From Pseudomonas sp. PDM14 (GTDB lineage: Bacteria; Pseudomonadota; Gammaproteobacteria; Pseudomonadales; Pseudomonadaceae): a stretch of DNA of 64,000 nucleotides. Location: NCBI RefSeq assembly GCF_014851905.1, contig NZ_JACVAQ010000001.1, forward strand, positions 124,001-188,000, given 5' to 3'. The notes below the pieces were generated by a model, which was not told where the DNA came from, ran no database searches, and worked only from the letters and a program-made list of their open reading frames with translations. This document shows, one piece after another, positions 55,927-64,000 of this stretch. Position numbers and translations under genes: made by a program. The first letter of the stretch is position 1. Each line of letters starts with the position of its first letter.

Positions 55927-57058
55927 TGCGGAATTTCAACGCCTCCATGCCCAGCGCAGCGTGCTCAGCCTCTTCGCGGGCGGCGAGGATCAGGCCGTGG
56001 TGCTCGGACTTGCTGCACACCGGGTCGGTCTTGTCGGCATCGCCGGTGAGCATGAACGCCTGGCAGCGGCAGCCGCCGAAGTCGCGGTCCTTCTCGTCGC
56101 AGGAACGGCACGGCTCGGGCATCCAGGCATCGCCGCGGTAACGGTTGAAGCCGAACGAGTCGAACCAGATGTGCTGCAGGCTGTGCTCGCGCACGTTGGG
56201 AAATTTCACCGGCAGTTGCCGTGCGCTGTGGCACGGCAAGGCGGTGCCGTCCGGGGTGATGTCGAGGAACAGCTTGCCCCAGCCGCTCATGCAGGCCTTG
56301 GGCCGCTCCTCGTAGTAGTCGGGGGTGACGAAGATCAGCTTGCACGGGTGGTTCTGCGCCGCCAGCTTGTCGCGCCACTCGTTGGTGATGCGTTCGGCGC
56401 GCTGCAGCTGCTCGCGGGTGGGCAACAACCCGGCGCGGTTGAGTTCGGCCCAGCCGTAGAACTGGCAGGTGGCCAGCTCCACGTAATCGGCCTCCAGCTC
56501 GATGCACAGCTCGATGATGCGGTCGATGCTGTCGATGTTGTGCCGGTGGGTGACGAAGTTGAGCACCATCGGGTAACCATGCGCCTTCACCGCGCGGGCC
56601 ATCGCCAGCTTGTGGGCGAAGGCCTTCTTCGAGCCGGCGAGCAGGTTGTTCACCTCCTCGTCGGCGGCCTGGAAGCTGACCTGGATATGGTCGAGGCCGG
56701 CGTCGGCGAACTCGGCGATACGCTTCTCGGTGAGGCCGATGCCGGAGGTGATCAGGTTGGTGTAGTAACCCAGGCCACGGGCCGCGCGGATCAGCTCGGC
56801 GAGGTCCTGGCGCACCAGCGGCTCGCCACCGGAAAAGCCCAGCTGCGCGGCGCCCAGTTCACGGGCCTGGCGGAACACGTCGATCCACTGCGCGGTGCTC
56901 AGCTCCTCGCCGTGGCGGGCAAAGTCCAGTGGGTTGGAGCAGTACGGGCACTGCAGCGGGCAGCGGTAGGTCAGCTCGGCGAGCAGCCACAGCGGCGGGC
57001 CCACCGCGGGCACGCCGGCGGCACCGACGCTAGGCGTATTCGATCCAGAACTGAGCAT
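55892..57058 (-). CDS. pqqE: PQQ synthesis radical SAM enzyme PqqE
   Basis: A 388-residue radical SAM/SPASM enzyme that joins the Glu and Tyr of PqqA by a C-C bond. The SAM cluster motif is CPLQCPYC (about residue 31), [13 protein letters not shown] follows, and Cys-rich SPASM segments come later ([25 protein letters not shown]). I start at ATG 57058 (ribosome site GAGGTGG), overlapping pqqD by 29 bases; a longer frame adds 16 residues without a site. The end overlaps pqqH. Confidence 0.95.
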   Translation of the reverse strand: MLSSGSNTPSVGAAGVPAVGPPLWLLAELTYRCPLQCPYCSNPLDFARHGEELSTAQWIDVFRQARELGAAQLGFSGGEPLVRQDLAELIRAARGLGYYTNLITSGIGLTEKRIAEFADAGLDHIQVSFQAADEEVNNLLAGSKKAFAHKLAMARAVKAHGYPMVLNFVTHRHNIDSIDRIIELCIELEADYVELATCQFYGWAELNRAGLLPTREQLQRAERITNEWRDKLAAQNHPCKLIFVTPDYYEERPKACMSGWGKLFLDITPDGTALPCHSARQLPVKFPNVREHSLQHIWFDSFGFNRYRGDAWMPEPCRSCDEKDRDFGGCRCQAFMLTGDADKTDPVCSKSEHHGLILAAREEAEHAALGMEALKFRNEKASRIICKA

Positions 57059-57308
57059 GGGCCACCTCGAGAAAGGCCAGGATGTCTTCATCGATTCCCG
57101 GTACATCGGGGAACTGCCCCGTCAGCTCGGCGATGATTGCCGTCACGTCACGCTGGCCATCGATGCGCTGGAGAATTTCCCCGGCGCTGTCGTTGAGCTT
57201 GACCATGCCCTCCGGGTACAGCAGCACGTGGCAACCCTGGGCGGGCTCGAATTGCAGGCGGAAACCGCGGCGGATGCGCGGCACCTGGGGCAGGATGGCG
57301 ATGCTCAT
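57030..57308 (-). CDS. pqqD: PQQ synthesis peptide chaperone PqqD
   Basis: A 92-residue RRE-fold protein that presents PqqA to PqqE. The typical [25 protein letters not shown] start and [14 protein letters not shown] helix are visible. ATG 57308 starts [14 protein letters not shown]-like bases lie upstream. The end overlaps pqqE. Confidence 0.93.
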   Translation of the reverse strand: MSIAILPQVPRIRRGFRLQFEPAQGCHVLLYPEGMVKLNDSAGEILQRIDGQRDVTAIIAELTGQFPDVPGIDEDILAFLEVAHAQFWIEYA

Positions 57309-57324
57309 GAAGGTGACTCCGATG

Positions 57325-57347
57325 CGGTGCGCGCGGCGCACCCTACG
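57325..57347. repeat. Palindromic half-element between pqqC and pqqD
   Basis: GGTGCGCGCGGCGCACCCTACG is a single arm pair of the GTAGGGTGCGCC family, inside the 79-base pqqC-pqqD gap. Confidence 0.65.
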
Positions 57348-57387
57348 TGGGATGCGGGGTTGGCGGGTGGCGCCAGCTGGATGCGGT

Positions 57388-58140
57388 TCACAGGGCAATC
57401 CCCCGGTGCCAGACGCGCTCGCGGGTCACCGTGTGGTACGGCGCGCGCGCCAACTCGTAGGCCATGCTCATGGCGTCGAGCATGCTCCACAGCACGTCGA
57501 GCTTGAACTGCAGAATCTGCAGCATGCGCTCCTGGGCGTCGCGGGTGCGGTAGTGTTCGAGGGTGATGCGCAGGCCGTGGTCGACATCGCGGCGCGCTTC
57601 CTTGAGGCGCTTGCGGAAGTAGTCGTAACCGCCGGCGTCGATCCACGGGTAGTGCTGCGGCCAGCTGTCCAGGCGCGACTGGTGGATCTGTGGGGCGAAC
57701 AGCTCGGTCAGCGAGCTGCTTGCCGCCTCCTGCCAGCCGGCACGGCGAGCGAAATTGACGTAGGCGTCGACGGCGAAGCGCACACCCGGCAGCACCAGCT
57801 CGGTAGACAGCACCTGCTCGCGGTCCAGGCCGACGGCTTCGGCCAGGCGCAGCCAGGCCTCAATGCCACCCTCCTCGCCAGGCGCGCCATCGTGGTCGAG
57901 GATGCGCTGCACCCACTCGCGGCGGGCGTCGCGGTCCGTGCAGTTGGCCATGATCGCCGCGTCCTTCAGCGGGATGCTCAGCTGGTAGTAGAAGCGGTTG
58001 GCGACCCAGCCCTGGATCTGCTCGCGGCTGGCGCGGCCTTCGTACATCGCCACATGGAACGGGTGATGGATGTGGTAGTAGGCGCCCTTGGCGCGCAGCG
58101 CCTGTTCGAATTCGGCGGGGCTCATGGCAGGCTGACTCAT
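57388..58140 (-). CDS. pqqC: PQQ synthesis oxidase PqqC
   Basis: A 250-residue TENA/THI-4-like oxidase that performs the final ring closure and eight-electron oxidation to PQQ. Recognisable are [15 protein letters not shown] at the start, [21 protein letters not shown] (about residue 45), [25 protein letters not shown], and [26 protein letters not shown] precedes ATG 58140. Confidence 0.96.
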   Translation of the reverse strand: MSQPAMSPAEFEQALRAKGAYYHIHHPFHVAMYEGRASREQIQGWVANRFYYQLSIPLKDAAIMANCTDRDARREWVQRILDHDGAPGEEGGIEAWLRLAEAVGLDREQVLSTELVLPGVRFAVDAYVNFARRAGWQEAASSSLTELFAPQIHQSRLDSWPQHYPWIDAGGYDYFRKRLKEARRDVDHGLRITLEHYRTRDAQERMLQILQFKLDVLWSMLDAMSMAYELARAPYHTVTRERVWHRGIAL

Positions 58141-58183
58141 CTCTGCTCCTTGTTATTGTCGTTAGCGATGATCCGAGCGGCTC

Positions 58184-58208
58184 GCGGTGCGCACGGTGCA
58201 CCCTACGA
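58184..58208. repeat. Palindromic half-element between pqqB and pqqC
   Basis: GGTGCGCACGGTGCACCCTACG, another copy of the GTAGGGTGCGCC family within the operon, upstream of pqqC. Confidence 0.6.
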
Positions 58209-58224
58209 AGTCACGGCGCGGTAT

Positions 58225-59139
58225 CTACAGCTCGATGCTCATGCCATCCCATGCCACCTCGATGCCGTGGGCGACAAGCTCACCGCGCTCGGCCGAGTCG
58301 ATGTCGAGGATCGGGTTGGTGTTGTTGATGTGGATGAGTACTTTGCGCGGCCCGCTGATACCGTCGAGCACCTCGATCATGCCGCCGGGGCCGCTCTGGC
58401 ACAGGTGGCCCATCTCGCTGCCGAGCTTGTCGCCGACCTCGCACACGCGCATCTCGTCGTCGCGCCACAGGGTGCCGTCCACCAGCAGGCAGTCGGCGCG
58501 GCGCATCCAGGCCAGCAGGTTGTCATCGACCTCGCCCAGGCCCGGCGCGTAGAACAGCTTGCCGCCGCTGCGCAGGTCTTCGACGAACAGGCCGATGTTG
58601 TCGCCCGGGTGCGGATTGCCGCGGTGTGGCGAATACGGTGGCGCGCTGCTGCGCAGGGGGATGGCGGTGAAACGCAGGTTGGCGCAGGCCGGCACGCTGA
58701 ACGGCTGGCCATCGAGGTGGATCGGCCGCCACTGCAGGCCGCCGTTCCAGTGTTCGAGCATGTTGAACAGCGGGAAGCCGCTGGTCAGGTCCTGGTGGAC
58801 CATCTCCGTGCACCAGACCTGATGCGGGCAGCCTTCGCGCAGGGTCAGCAGGCCGGTGGTATGGTCGATCTGGCTGTCGAGCAGGATGATCCCGTCGATC
58901 GCCGTGTCGCGCAGGCGCCGCGCCGGTTGCAGCGCGGGGAAGTTCTCGATCTGCGCGCGGATGTCGGGCGAGGCGTTGCACAGCACCCAGTGGATGCCGT
59001 CGTCACTCAGGGCGATGGACGACTGGGTGCGCGGCTGGGCCCGCAGGCGGCCACTGCGCATGCCGCTGCAATTGCGGCAGTTGCAGTTCCACTGGGGGAA
59101 ACCGCCACCGGCGGCCGAGCCGAGAATCTGGATATGCAT
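58225..59139 (-). CDS. pqqB: PQQ synthesis protein PqqB
   Basis: A 304-residue metallo-beta-lactamase-fold protein beginning [20 protein letters not shown] with paired Cys (CNCRNCSG), then [18 protein letters not shown] and [11 protein letters not shown]. PqqB is proposed to hydroxylate the crosslinked PqqA Tyr. It follows pqqA by 48 bases containing a hairpin. Confidence 0.95.
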   Translation of the reverse strand: MHIQILGSAAGGGFPQWNCNCRNCSGMRSGRLRAQPRTQSSIALSDDGIHWVLCNASPDIRAQIENFPALQPARRLRDTAIDGIILLDSQIDHTTGLLTLREGCPHQVWCTEMVHQDLTSGFPLFNMLEHWNGGLQWRPIHLDGQPFSVPACANLRFTAIPLRSSAPPYSPHRGNPHPGDNIGLFVEDLRSGGKLFYAPGLGEVDDNLLAWMRRADCLLVDGTLWRDDEMRVCEVGDKLGSEMGHLCQSGPGGMIEVLDGISGPRKVLIHINNTNPILDIDSAERGELVAHGIEVAWDGMSIEL

Positions 59140-59162
59140 GGCAGGTGCTCTGCAAGCTGGAA

Positions 59163-59180
59163 GCCCCGGCGAACCGGGGC
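59163..59180. promoter_or_regulatory. pqqA-pqqB intercistronic hairpin
   Basis: A perfect seven-base stem (GCCCCGG / CCGGGGC) with CGAA loop, seven bases after the pqqA stop and without a T-run. It likely stabilises the pqqA message or lowers expression of downstream genes. Confidence 0.6.
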
Positions 59181-59187
59181 CTGGGCA

Positions 59188-59259
59188 TCAGCGGTTGGCG
59201 AAGTACAGGGTCACTTCGAAACCAAGGCGCATGTCGGTGAAGTTGGGTTTAGTCCACAT
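59188..59259 (-). CDS. pqqA: PQQ precursor peptide PqqA
   Basis: A 23-residue precursor, MWTKPNFTDMRLGFEVTLYF plus ANR, with the crosslinked Glu15 and Tyr19 spaced E-V-T-L-Y as required. It is preceded by AGAGGACC. It supplies the PQQ backbone and heads pqqABCDE-pqqH; its abundance usually exceeds that of the enzymes. Confidence 0.97.
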   Translation of the reverse strand: MWTKPNFTDMRLGFEVTLYFANR

Positions 59260-59379
59260 GGGTAGGTCCTCTTTTTATTGAGATCGGCACATGCCGACAG
59301 GTCGAGTTAACCACCAGGTCCGACACCCCCGAATGATACTTTCGAAGGAGTTACGGTCCTGATTTGGTAGCGGGCGCGC

Positions 59380-59423
59380 GACAGCTGTCCGCCTGCCCGC
59401 TACAGCTGTCGCATTTCTGCGAC
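59380..59423. promoter_or_regulatory. Palindrome cluster between pqqA and the AcoR-type regulator
   Basis: ACAGCTGTC occurs at 59381 and 59402 (two helical turns apart), and GTCGCA-TTTC-TGCGAC forms a perfect palindrome at 59408-59423. The arrangement suits a dimeric activator controlling pqqA or its own gene. Confidence 0.45.
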
Positions 59424-59503
59424 GACTGCGAAAACCGTCGCCGGGGCCGTTGATCACGGGCCCGGCGCTCAAGCGCGAGCCCTGCAGCGACATGGCCCGA
59501 CAC

Positions 59504-59519
59504 CGGCATGTGCTTTGCT
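59504..59519 (+). promoter_or_regulatory. Sigma-54-like element before the AcoR-type regulator
   Basis: CGGCAT-GTGCT-TTGCT has the GG and GC pairs at -24/-12 spacing, about 135 bases before ATG 59656. It would allow autoregulation through the upstream palindromes. Confidence 0.4.
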
Positions 59520-59655
59520 GGATGCCTGATGTTCGACGGAAGGATGACTGCACGCACCGTCGTACAAGGCTATGGTTGCAGCATTCGCCAGACAGGCCGA
59601 CCACAACAACAAGATGCCGGCGCGCACACTGCGCCGCCGGCCACATGGAGCGCCC

Positions 59656-61608
<1,953 letters not shown>

Positions 61609-61620
61609 CCGCTGCGCTTC

Positions 61621-61685
61621 CGTAGGGTGCGCCATGCGCAGCGGATGCACCGCACGCCACTTTGGTGAGTGCGCTTAGCGCACCA
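61621..61685. repeat. Palindromic repeat of the GTAGGGTGCGCC family
   Basis: CGTAGGGTGCGCCATGCGCA is followed by degraded GTGCGCTTAGCGCACC, 12 bases after the activator stop. It is the first of three structured elements in the 466-bp gene-free gap. Confidence 0.6.
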
Positions 61686-61697
61686 CACGATTCGAAC

Positions 61698-61743
61698 CGC
61701 TCCTTTTTCCTGGCGTCGCGTGCAACGCCAGGAAAAAGGAGCG
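61698..61743. repeat. Perfect 19-bp inverted repeat
   Basis: CGCTCCTTTTTCCTGGCGT, eight bases, then its exact reverse complement (61725-61743). It lies between convergent genes. The A/T runs are inside the stem, so it is not a classical terminator, though a very stable hairpin would form. Confidence 0.85.
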
Positions 61744-61863
61744 GAGTTAGGTCGCAGCCTTTCTCCGCCCAAGTTACATGCTCGTTTGTTGCGGCTATCT
61801 GTCACTGAGACAAGAGCGTGCTCCCACAGCCTTTCCCTACCGGCAATTACTCTGCGCTGGCCG

Positions 61864-62050
61864 CCCCTCACCCCAACCCTCTCCCGGAGGGAGAGGGGGT
61901 TGATCCGAGTACACACCGCGAACATGTTCGGGGATTGAGAGCGAGTGGGTTCGCGCATAAAACGAACTCAGGCGTACTCCAGGCCCTCCCCCGTCGATCT
62001 CCAGAACAAGTCACCCCTCTCCCTCCGGGAGAGGGGTCGGGGGTGAGGGA
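61864..62050. repeat. Palindromic repeat pair (CCCTCTCCC type)
   Basis: CCCCTCACCCCAACCCTCTCCC plus its hairpin at one end and GGGAGAGGGGTCGGGGGTGAGGG at the other, ending 25 bases before the aldA stop. It is the same element found inside pqqH at 54995-55120. Confidence 0.85.
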
Positions 62051-62074
62051 CGTCTAGGCCAGGCACACCTCCCC

Positions 62075-63508
62075 TCACTCCTGCATGTACACCACATGGG
62101 TATGGGTGAACTCGTACAGCCCGTGCTTGCCATCCGCGCCACCGATGCCGGACTTGCGGGTGCCGGCGTGGAAGCCCTGCATGGCCTCGAAGTTCTCGCG
62201 GTTGACGTAGGTTTCGCCGAAGTCGATCTCGCGACTGGCCTTGAGCGCCGCACCCAGGCTGCGGGTGTAGATCGACGAGGTCAGGCCGTATTCGCTGTCG
62301 TTGGCGAGGGCGATGGCTTCGTCGAGGTCGTCGACGATCTGGATCGGCAGCACCGGGCCGAAGATCTCCTTGCGCATGATCTCCATGTCCGCCTTGCAGC
62401 CGGCGAGTACGGTCGGCTGGTAGTGGAAGCCCTTGCCCTTGTCCGCGACGTTGCCGCCGGTGATGGCCTGGGCGCCCTGGCCGATGGCGGTGCGGACCAT
62501 CTGCGCGACCTTGTCCAGGCCGGCCTGGTTGATCAGCGGGCCCATGTCCAAATCGGACTCGACGGAAGGATCGCCGTAACGAGTGGCGGCCATCGCCGAA
62601 GCGATCTTGTCGATGAACTGATCGGCGACCTTGCGCTCGACGTAGACGCGCTCGGCGCAGTTGCACACCTGCCCGGTGTTGATTACCCGCGAGGCGGTGA
62701 TGGCGGTTACGGCCAGGTCCAGGTCGGCATCGGCCAGCACGATGGCCGGCGCCTTGCCGCCCAGCTCCAGGTTCAGCTTGGTGATGTTCGGCGCGGCGGC
62801 GGCCATGATCCGCGCACCCGTGCCGACGCTGCCGGTGAAGCTGATCAGGTCGATGCCGGCGTGGCTGGTGAGCACGCTGCCAGCACCCGCGCCAGTGCCA
62901 CTGACCACGTTAAACACGCCGGTTGGCAGGTCGGTCTGCGCCACCAGCTTGGCGAATTCGAAGCAGTTGATCGGGGTCTCTTCACTCGGCTTGATGACGA
63001 TGGTGTTGCCGGTGATCAGCGCCGGCGCCATCTTGCGGGCAATGAGGAAGAACGGGAAGTTCCACGGCAGGATGCCGGCCACCACGCCCAGCGGCTTGCG
63101 CAGCAGGAAGATGTGCTCGTTGACCCGGTCGCTGGTCAGCACTTCACCTTCCAGGCGGCGTGCCCACTCGGCCATGTAGTCGAGGTAGTCGGCGGTGAAG
63201 TTGACCTCCACCAATGCCAGCGCCGGCACCTTGCCCTGCTCGCGGGTGATGATGCGCGCCAGGCGCTCGGCGTTGTCGCGGATCTTGCTGGCGATCTGGC
63301 GCAGGTAGCCGGCGCGCTCGATGGCCGGTTTGGCCGCCCAGCCGCGTTGCGCCTTGCGCGCAGCGGCGATGGCGCGTTCGACCTGCTCGCCACTGGCATC
63401 AGGCACCCGTGCCAGCAGCGCGGCATCGGCCGGGTTGTACACCTCGATCAGGCTGTCGCTGCCGACGAAGGTGTTGTCGATGTAGTTCTGGTAGGTGATC
63501 TCGCTCAT
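62075..63508 (-). CDS. aldA: NAD-dependent aldehyde dehydrogenase, AldA-like (lactaldehyde/glycolaldehyde)
   Basis: A 477-residue enzyme closely resembling E. coli AldA: FTADYLDYMAEWARRLEGE, ILPWNFPFFLIARKMAPALI, LELGGKAPAIVLADADLDLA (general base Glu about 249), INTGQVCNCAERVYVE (nucleophile Cys about 283) and RENFEAMQGFHAGTRKSGIG. It converts the aldehyde produced by the neighbouring quinohemoprotein dehydrogenase to the acid. It lies 66 bases downstream of that gene. It is not ExaC, which has a different N-terminus and length. Confidence 0.9.
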   Translation of the reverse strand: MSEITYQNYIDNTFVGSDSLIEVYNPADAALLARVPDASGEQVERAIAAARKAQRGWAAKPAIERAGYLRQIASKIRDNAERLARIITREQGKVPALALVEVNFTADYLDYMAEWARRLEGEVLTSDRVNEHIFLLRKPLGVVAGILPWNFPFFLIARKMAPALITGNTIVIKPSEETPINCFEFAKLVAQTDLPTGVFNVVSGTGAGAGSVLTSHAGIDLISFTGSVGTGARIMAAAAPNITKLNLELGGKAPAIVLADADLDLAVTAITASRVINTGQVCNCAERVYVERKVADQFIDKIASAMAATRYGDPSVESDLDMGPLINQAGLDKVAQMVRTAIGQGAQAITGGNVADKGKGFHYQPTVLAGCKADMEIMRKEIFGPVLPIQIVDDLDEAIALANDSEYGLTSSIYTRSLGAALKASREIDFGETYVNRENFEAMQGFHAGTRKSGIGGADGKHGLYEFTHTHVVYMQE

Positions 63509-63574
63509 GGTCCGGTCTCGCTATTGCTGGAATTCAGGAGACAGACGCACCCGGCGGCGCGCCCGTCCGGCGGG

Positions 63575-64000
63575 TTACTGCGCGCTGAACTTGTCCCAGG
63601 CGCCGCCTTCGGCCTTGAGGTCGTGGGCACGCTTGATCAGGTACTGGTGGATCTGGTTGACCTCCTTGGCATCGAAGGCTTCGGCGAACGACGGCATGCC
63701 GTCCGGCACGCGACCGCCGTAGAGGATGCCGAGGAACATCTGGTGCTTGTCGGTGGTGAGCTTGCGCAGATCCGGCAGCACGCCGCCGCTGACCGCATGG
63801 ATGCCGTGGCACTGCGAGCAGTGGCCGTCATACAGCTTGGCGCCGGCTTCCACGGTGGCCGCATCGGCGGTCAGCGGTGGCGGCTCCGGGGTGTCTGCGG
63901 GCGGTGCCGGTTCCTGCAGCTTGGCGGTGCCGCCGAGCTTGTAGGTCAGCACCTGGGAGAACGGCTGCGCGCCGGCACGCAGGGACAGCGCCCCGGCGAA
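63575..64000 (-). CDS. PQQ-dependent quinohemoprotein alcohol dehydrogenase, C-terminal cytochrome c domain (partial)
   Basis: The frame stops at 63575 and stays open to the window edge on the minus strand, giving about 141 residues. A propeller end (FAGALSLRAG; VLTYKLGGTA) and a Pro-rich linker precede a class I cytochrome c domain with CSQCH heme binding and the Met ligand in PDGMPSF. This is the architecture of type II soluble quinohemoprotein alcohol dehydrogenases. An internal GTG could mimic a small cytochrome, but the frame clearly continues upstream. It needs PQQ, made by the pqq genes nearby. Confidence 0.82.
   Translation of the reverse strand, partial: FAGALSLRAGAQPFSQVLTYKLGGTAKLQEPAPPADTPEPPPLTADAATVEAGAKLYDGHCSQCHGIHAVSGGVLPDLRKLTTDKHQMFLGILYGGRVPDGMPSFAEAFDAKEVNQIHQYLIKRAHDLKAEGGAWDKFSAQ

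Noticed and set aside
62075..63508. ExaC (NAD-dependent acetaldehyde dehydrogenase) because of the PQQ neighbourhood
   Set aside because: Length and internal segments match AldA much better than ExaC.
63575..63952. Stand-alone small cytochrome c starting at an internal GTG
   Set aside because: The same frame stays open to the window edge with a propeller-type tail before the linker, fitting the C-terminal domain of a quinohemoprotein dehydrogenase.

Overview
The window looks like chromosomal DNA from a Pseudomonas-type gammaproteobacterium (Pseudomonas sensu lato, plausibly the mendocina/alcaligenes side). The base composition is GC-rich with strong GC3 bias. The block pqqABCDE-pqqH-ercA-ercS has the order known from P. 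aeruginosa, and the heme-dependent dimethylamine demethylase is of the type characterised from P. mendocina. There is no phage, plasmid or CRISPR region. The assignment comes from gene content only. REGION 1 (about 1.7-25.6 kb) is a nitrogen-scavenging island for methylated amines. A four-subunit heme-dependent oxidative N-demethylase (gamma, beta, alpha, delta; 6701 down to 2894) would turn dimethylamine into methylamine plus methylene-tetrahydrofolate. amt-glnK supplies ammonium/methylammonium uptake and PII control. gmaS-mgsABC (14326 down to 9769) would convert methylamine to gamma-glutamylmethylamide and then N-methylglutamate. purU-folD-mgdABCD (18688-25596) would oxidise N-methylglutamate back to glutamate and drain the C1 unit through methylene-THF and formyl-THF to formate. 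An XRE-cupin regulator diverges from gmaS. The same 13-bp palindrome TTCC-N5-GGAA lies in front of HODM, amt and gmaS, with near-copies before purU. The first three operons also have good sigma-54 -24/-12 elements. A Gdx-like SMR exporter, a class I amidotransferase, two IclR regulators and an orphan FAD oxidoreductase sit in or beside the island. REGION 2 (26.6-39.6 kb) holds a LysR/RidA pair, a PhnD-like binding protein overlapping a GGDEF-EAL protein, and an aminoethylphosphonate cluster: PhnZ-like HD oxygenase, FAD oxidoreductase, ABC transporter, phnX and a LysR regulator. It has phnX but neither phnW nor phnY. A PhoB-box-like element precedes a compact three-hairpin candidate RNA upstream of the GGDEF-EAL gene. 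REGION 3 (39.8-49.2 kb) is mixed: hisN, a SnoaL-PaaI-ADH-GST run, a GNAT, a sigma/FecR/TonB-receptor signalling set, an EamA transporter and tRNA-Val(GAC). REGION 4 (49.4-64 kb) starts with a gamma-glutamylputrescine-oxidase-like enzyme, followed by PQQ biosynthesis (pqqA-E, pqqH), ercA, ercS, an AcoR-type sigma-54 activator, aldA and the cytochrome-c end of a quinohemoprotein alcohol dehydrogenase. Together these suggest periplasmic PQQ-dependent alcohol oxidation followed by cytosolic aldehyde oxidation. GENE-FREE STRETCHES over 300 bp: 6702-7236 holds the HODM promoter/operator, a palindromic repeat and the glnK terminator. 8910-9768 holds the amt sigma-54 promoter and operator, a three-copy 121-bp repeat and a terminator. 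15757-16138 has only short direct repeats. 18327-18687 holds two palindromic repeats and the purU operator pair. 31346-31683 holds the Pho box and candidate RNA. 59260-59655 holds palindromes and a sigma-54-like element. 61609-62074 holds three repeat or inverted-repeat elements. Dispersed palindromic repeats are abundant, and one has gone in frame into the pqqH coding sequence.
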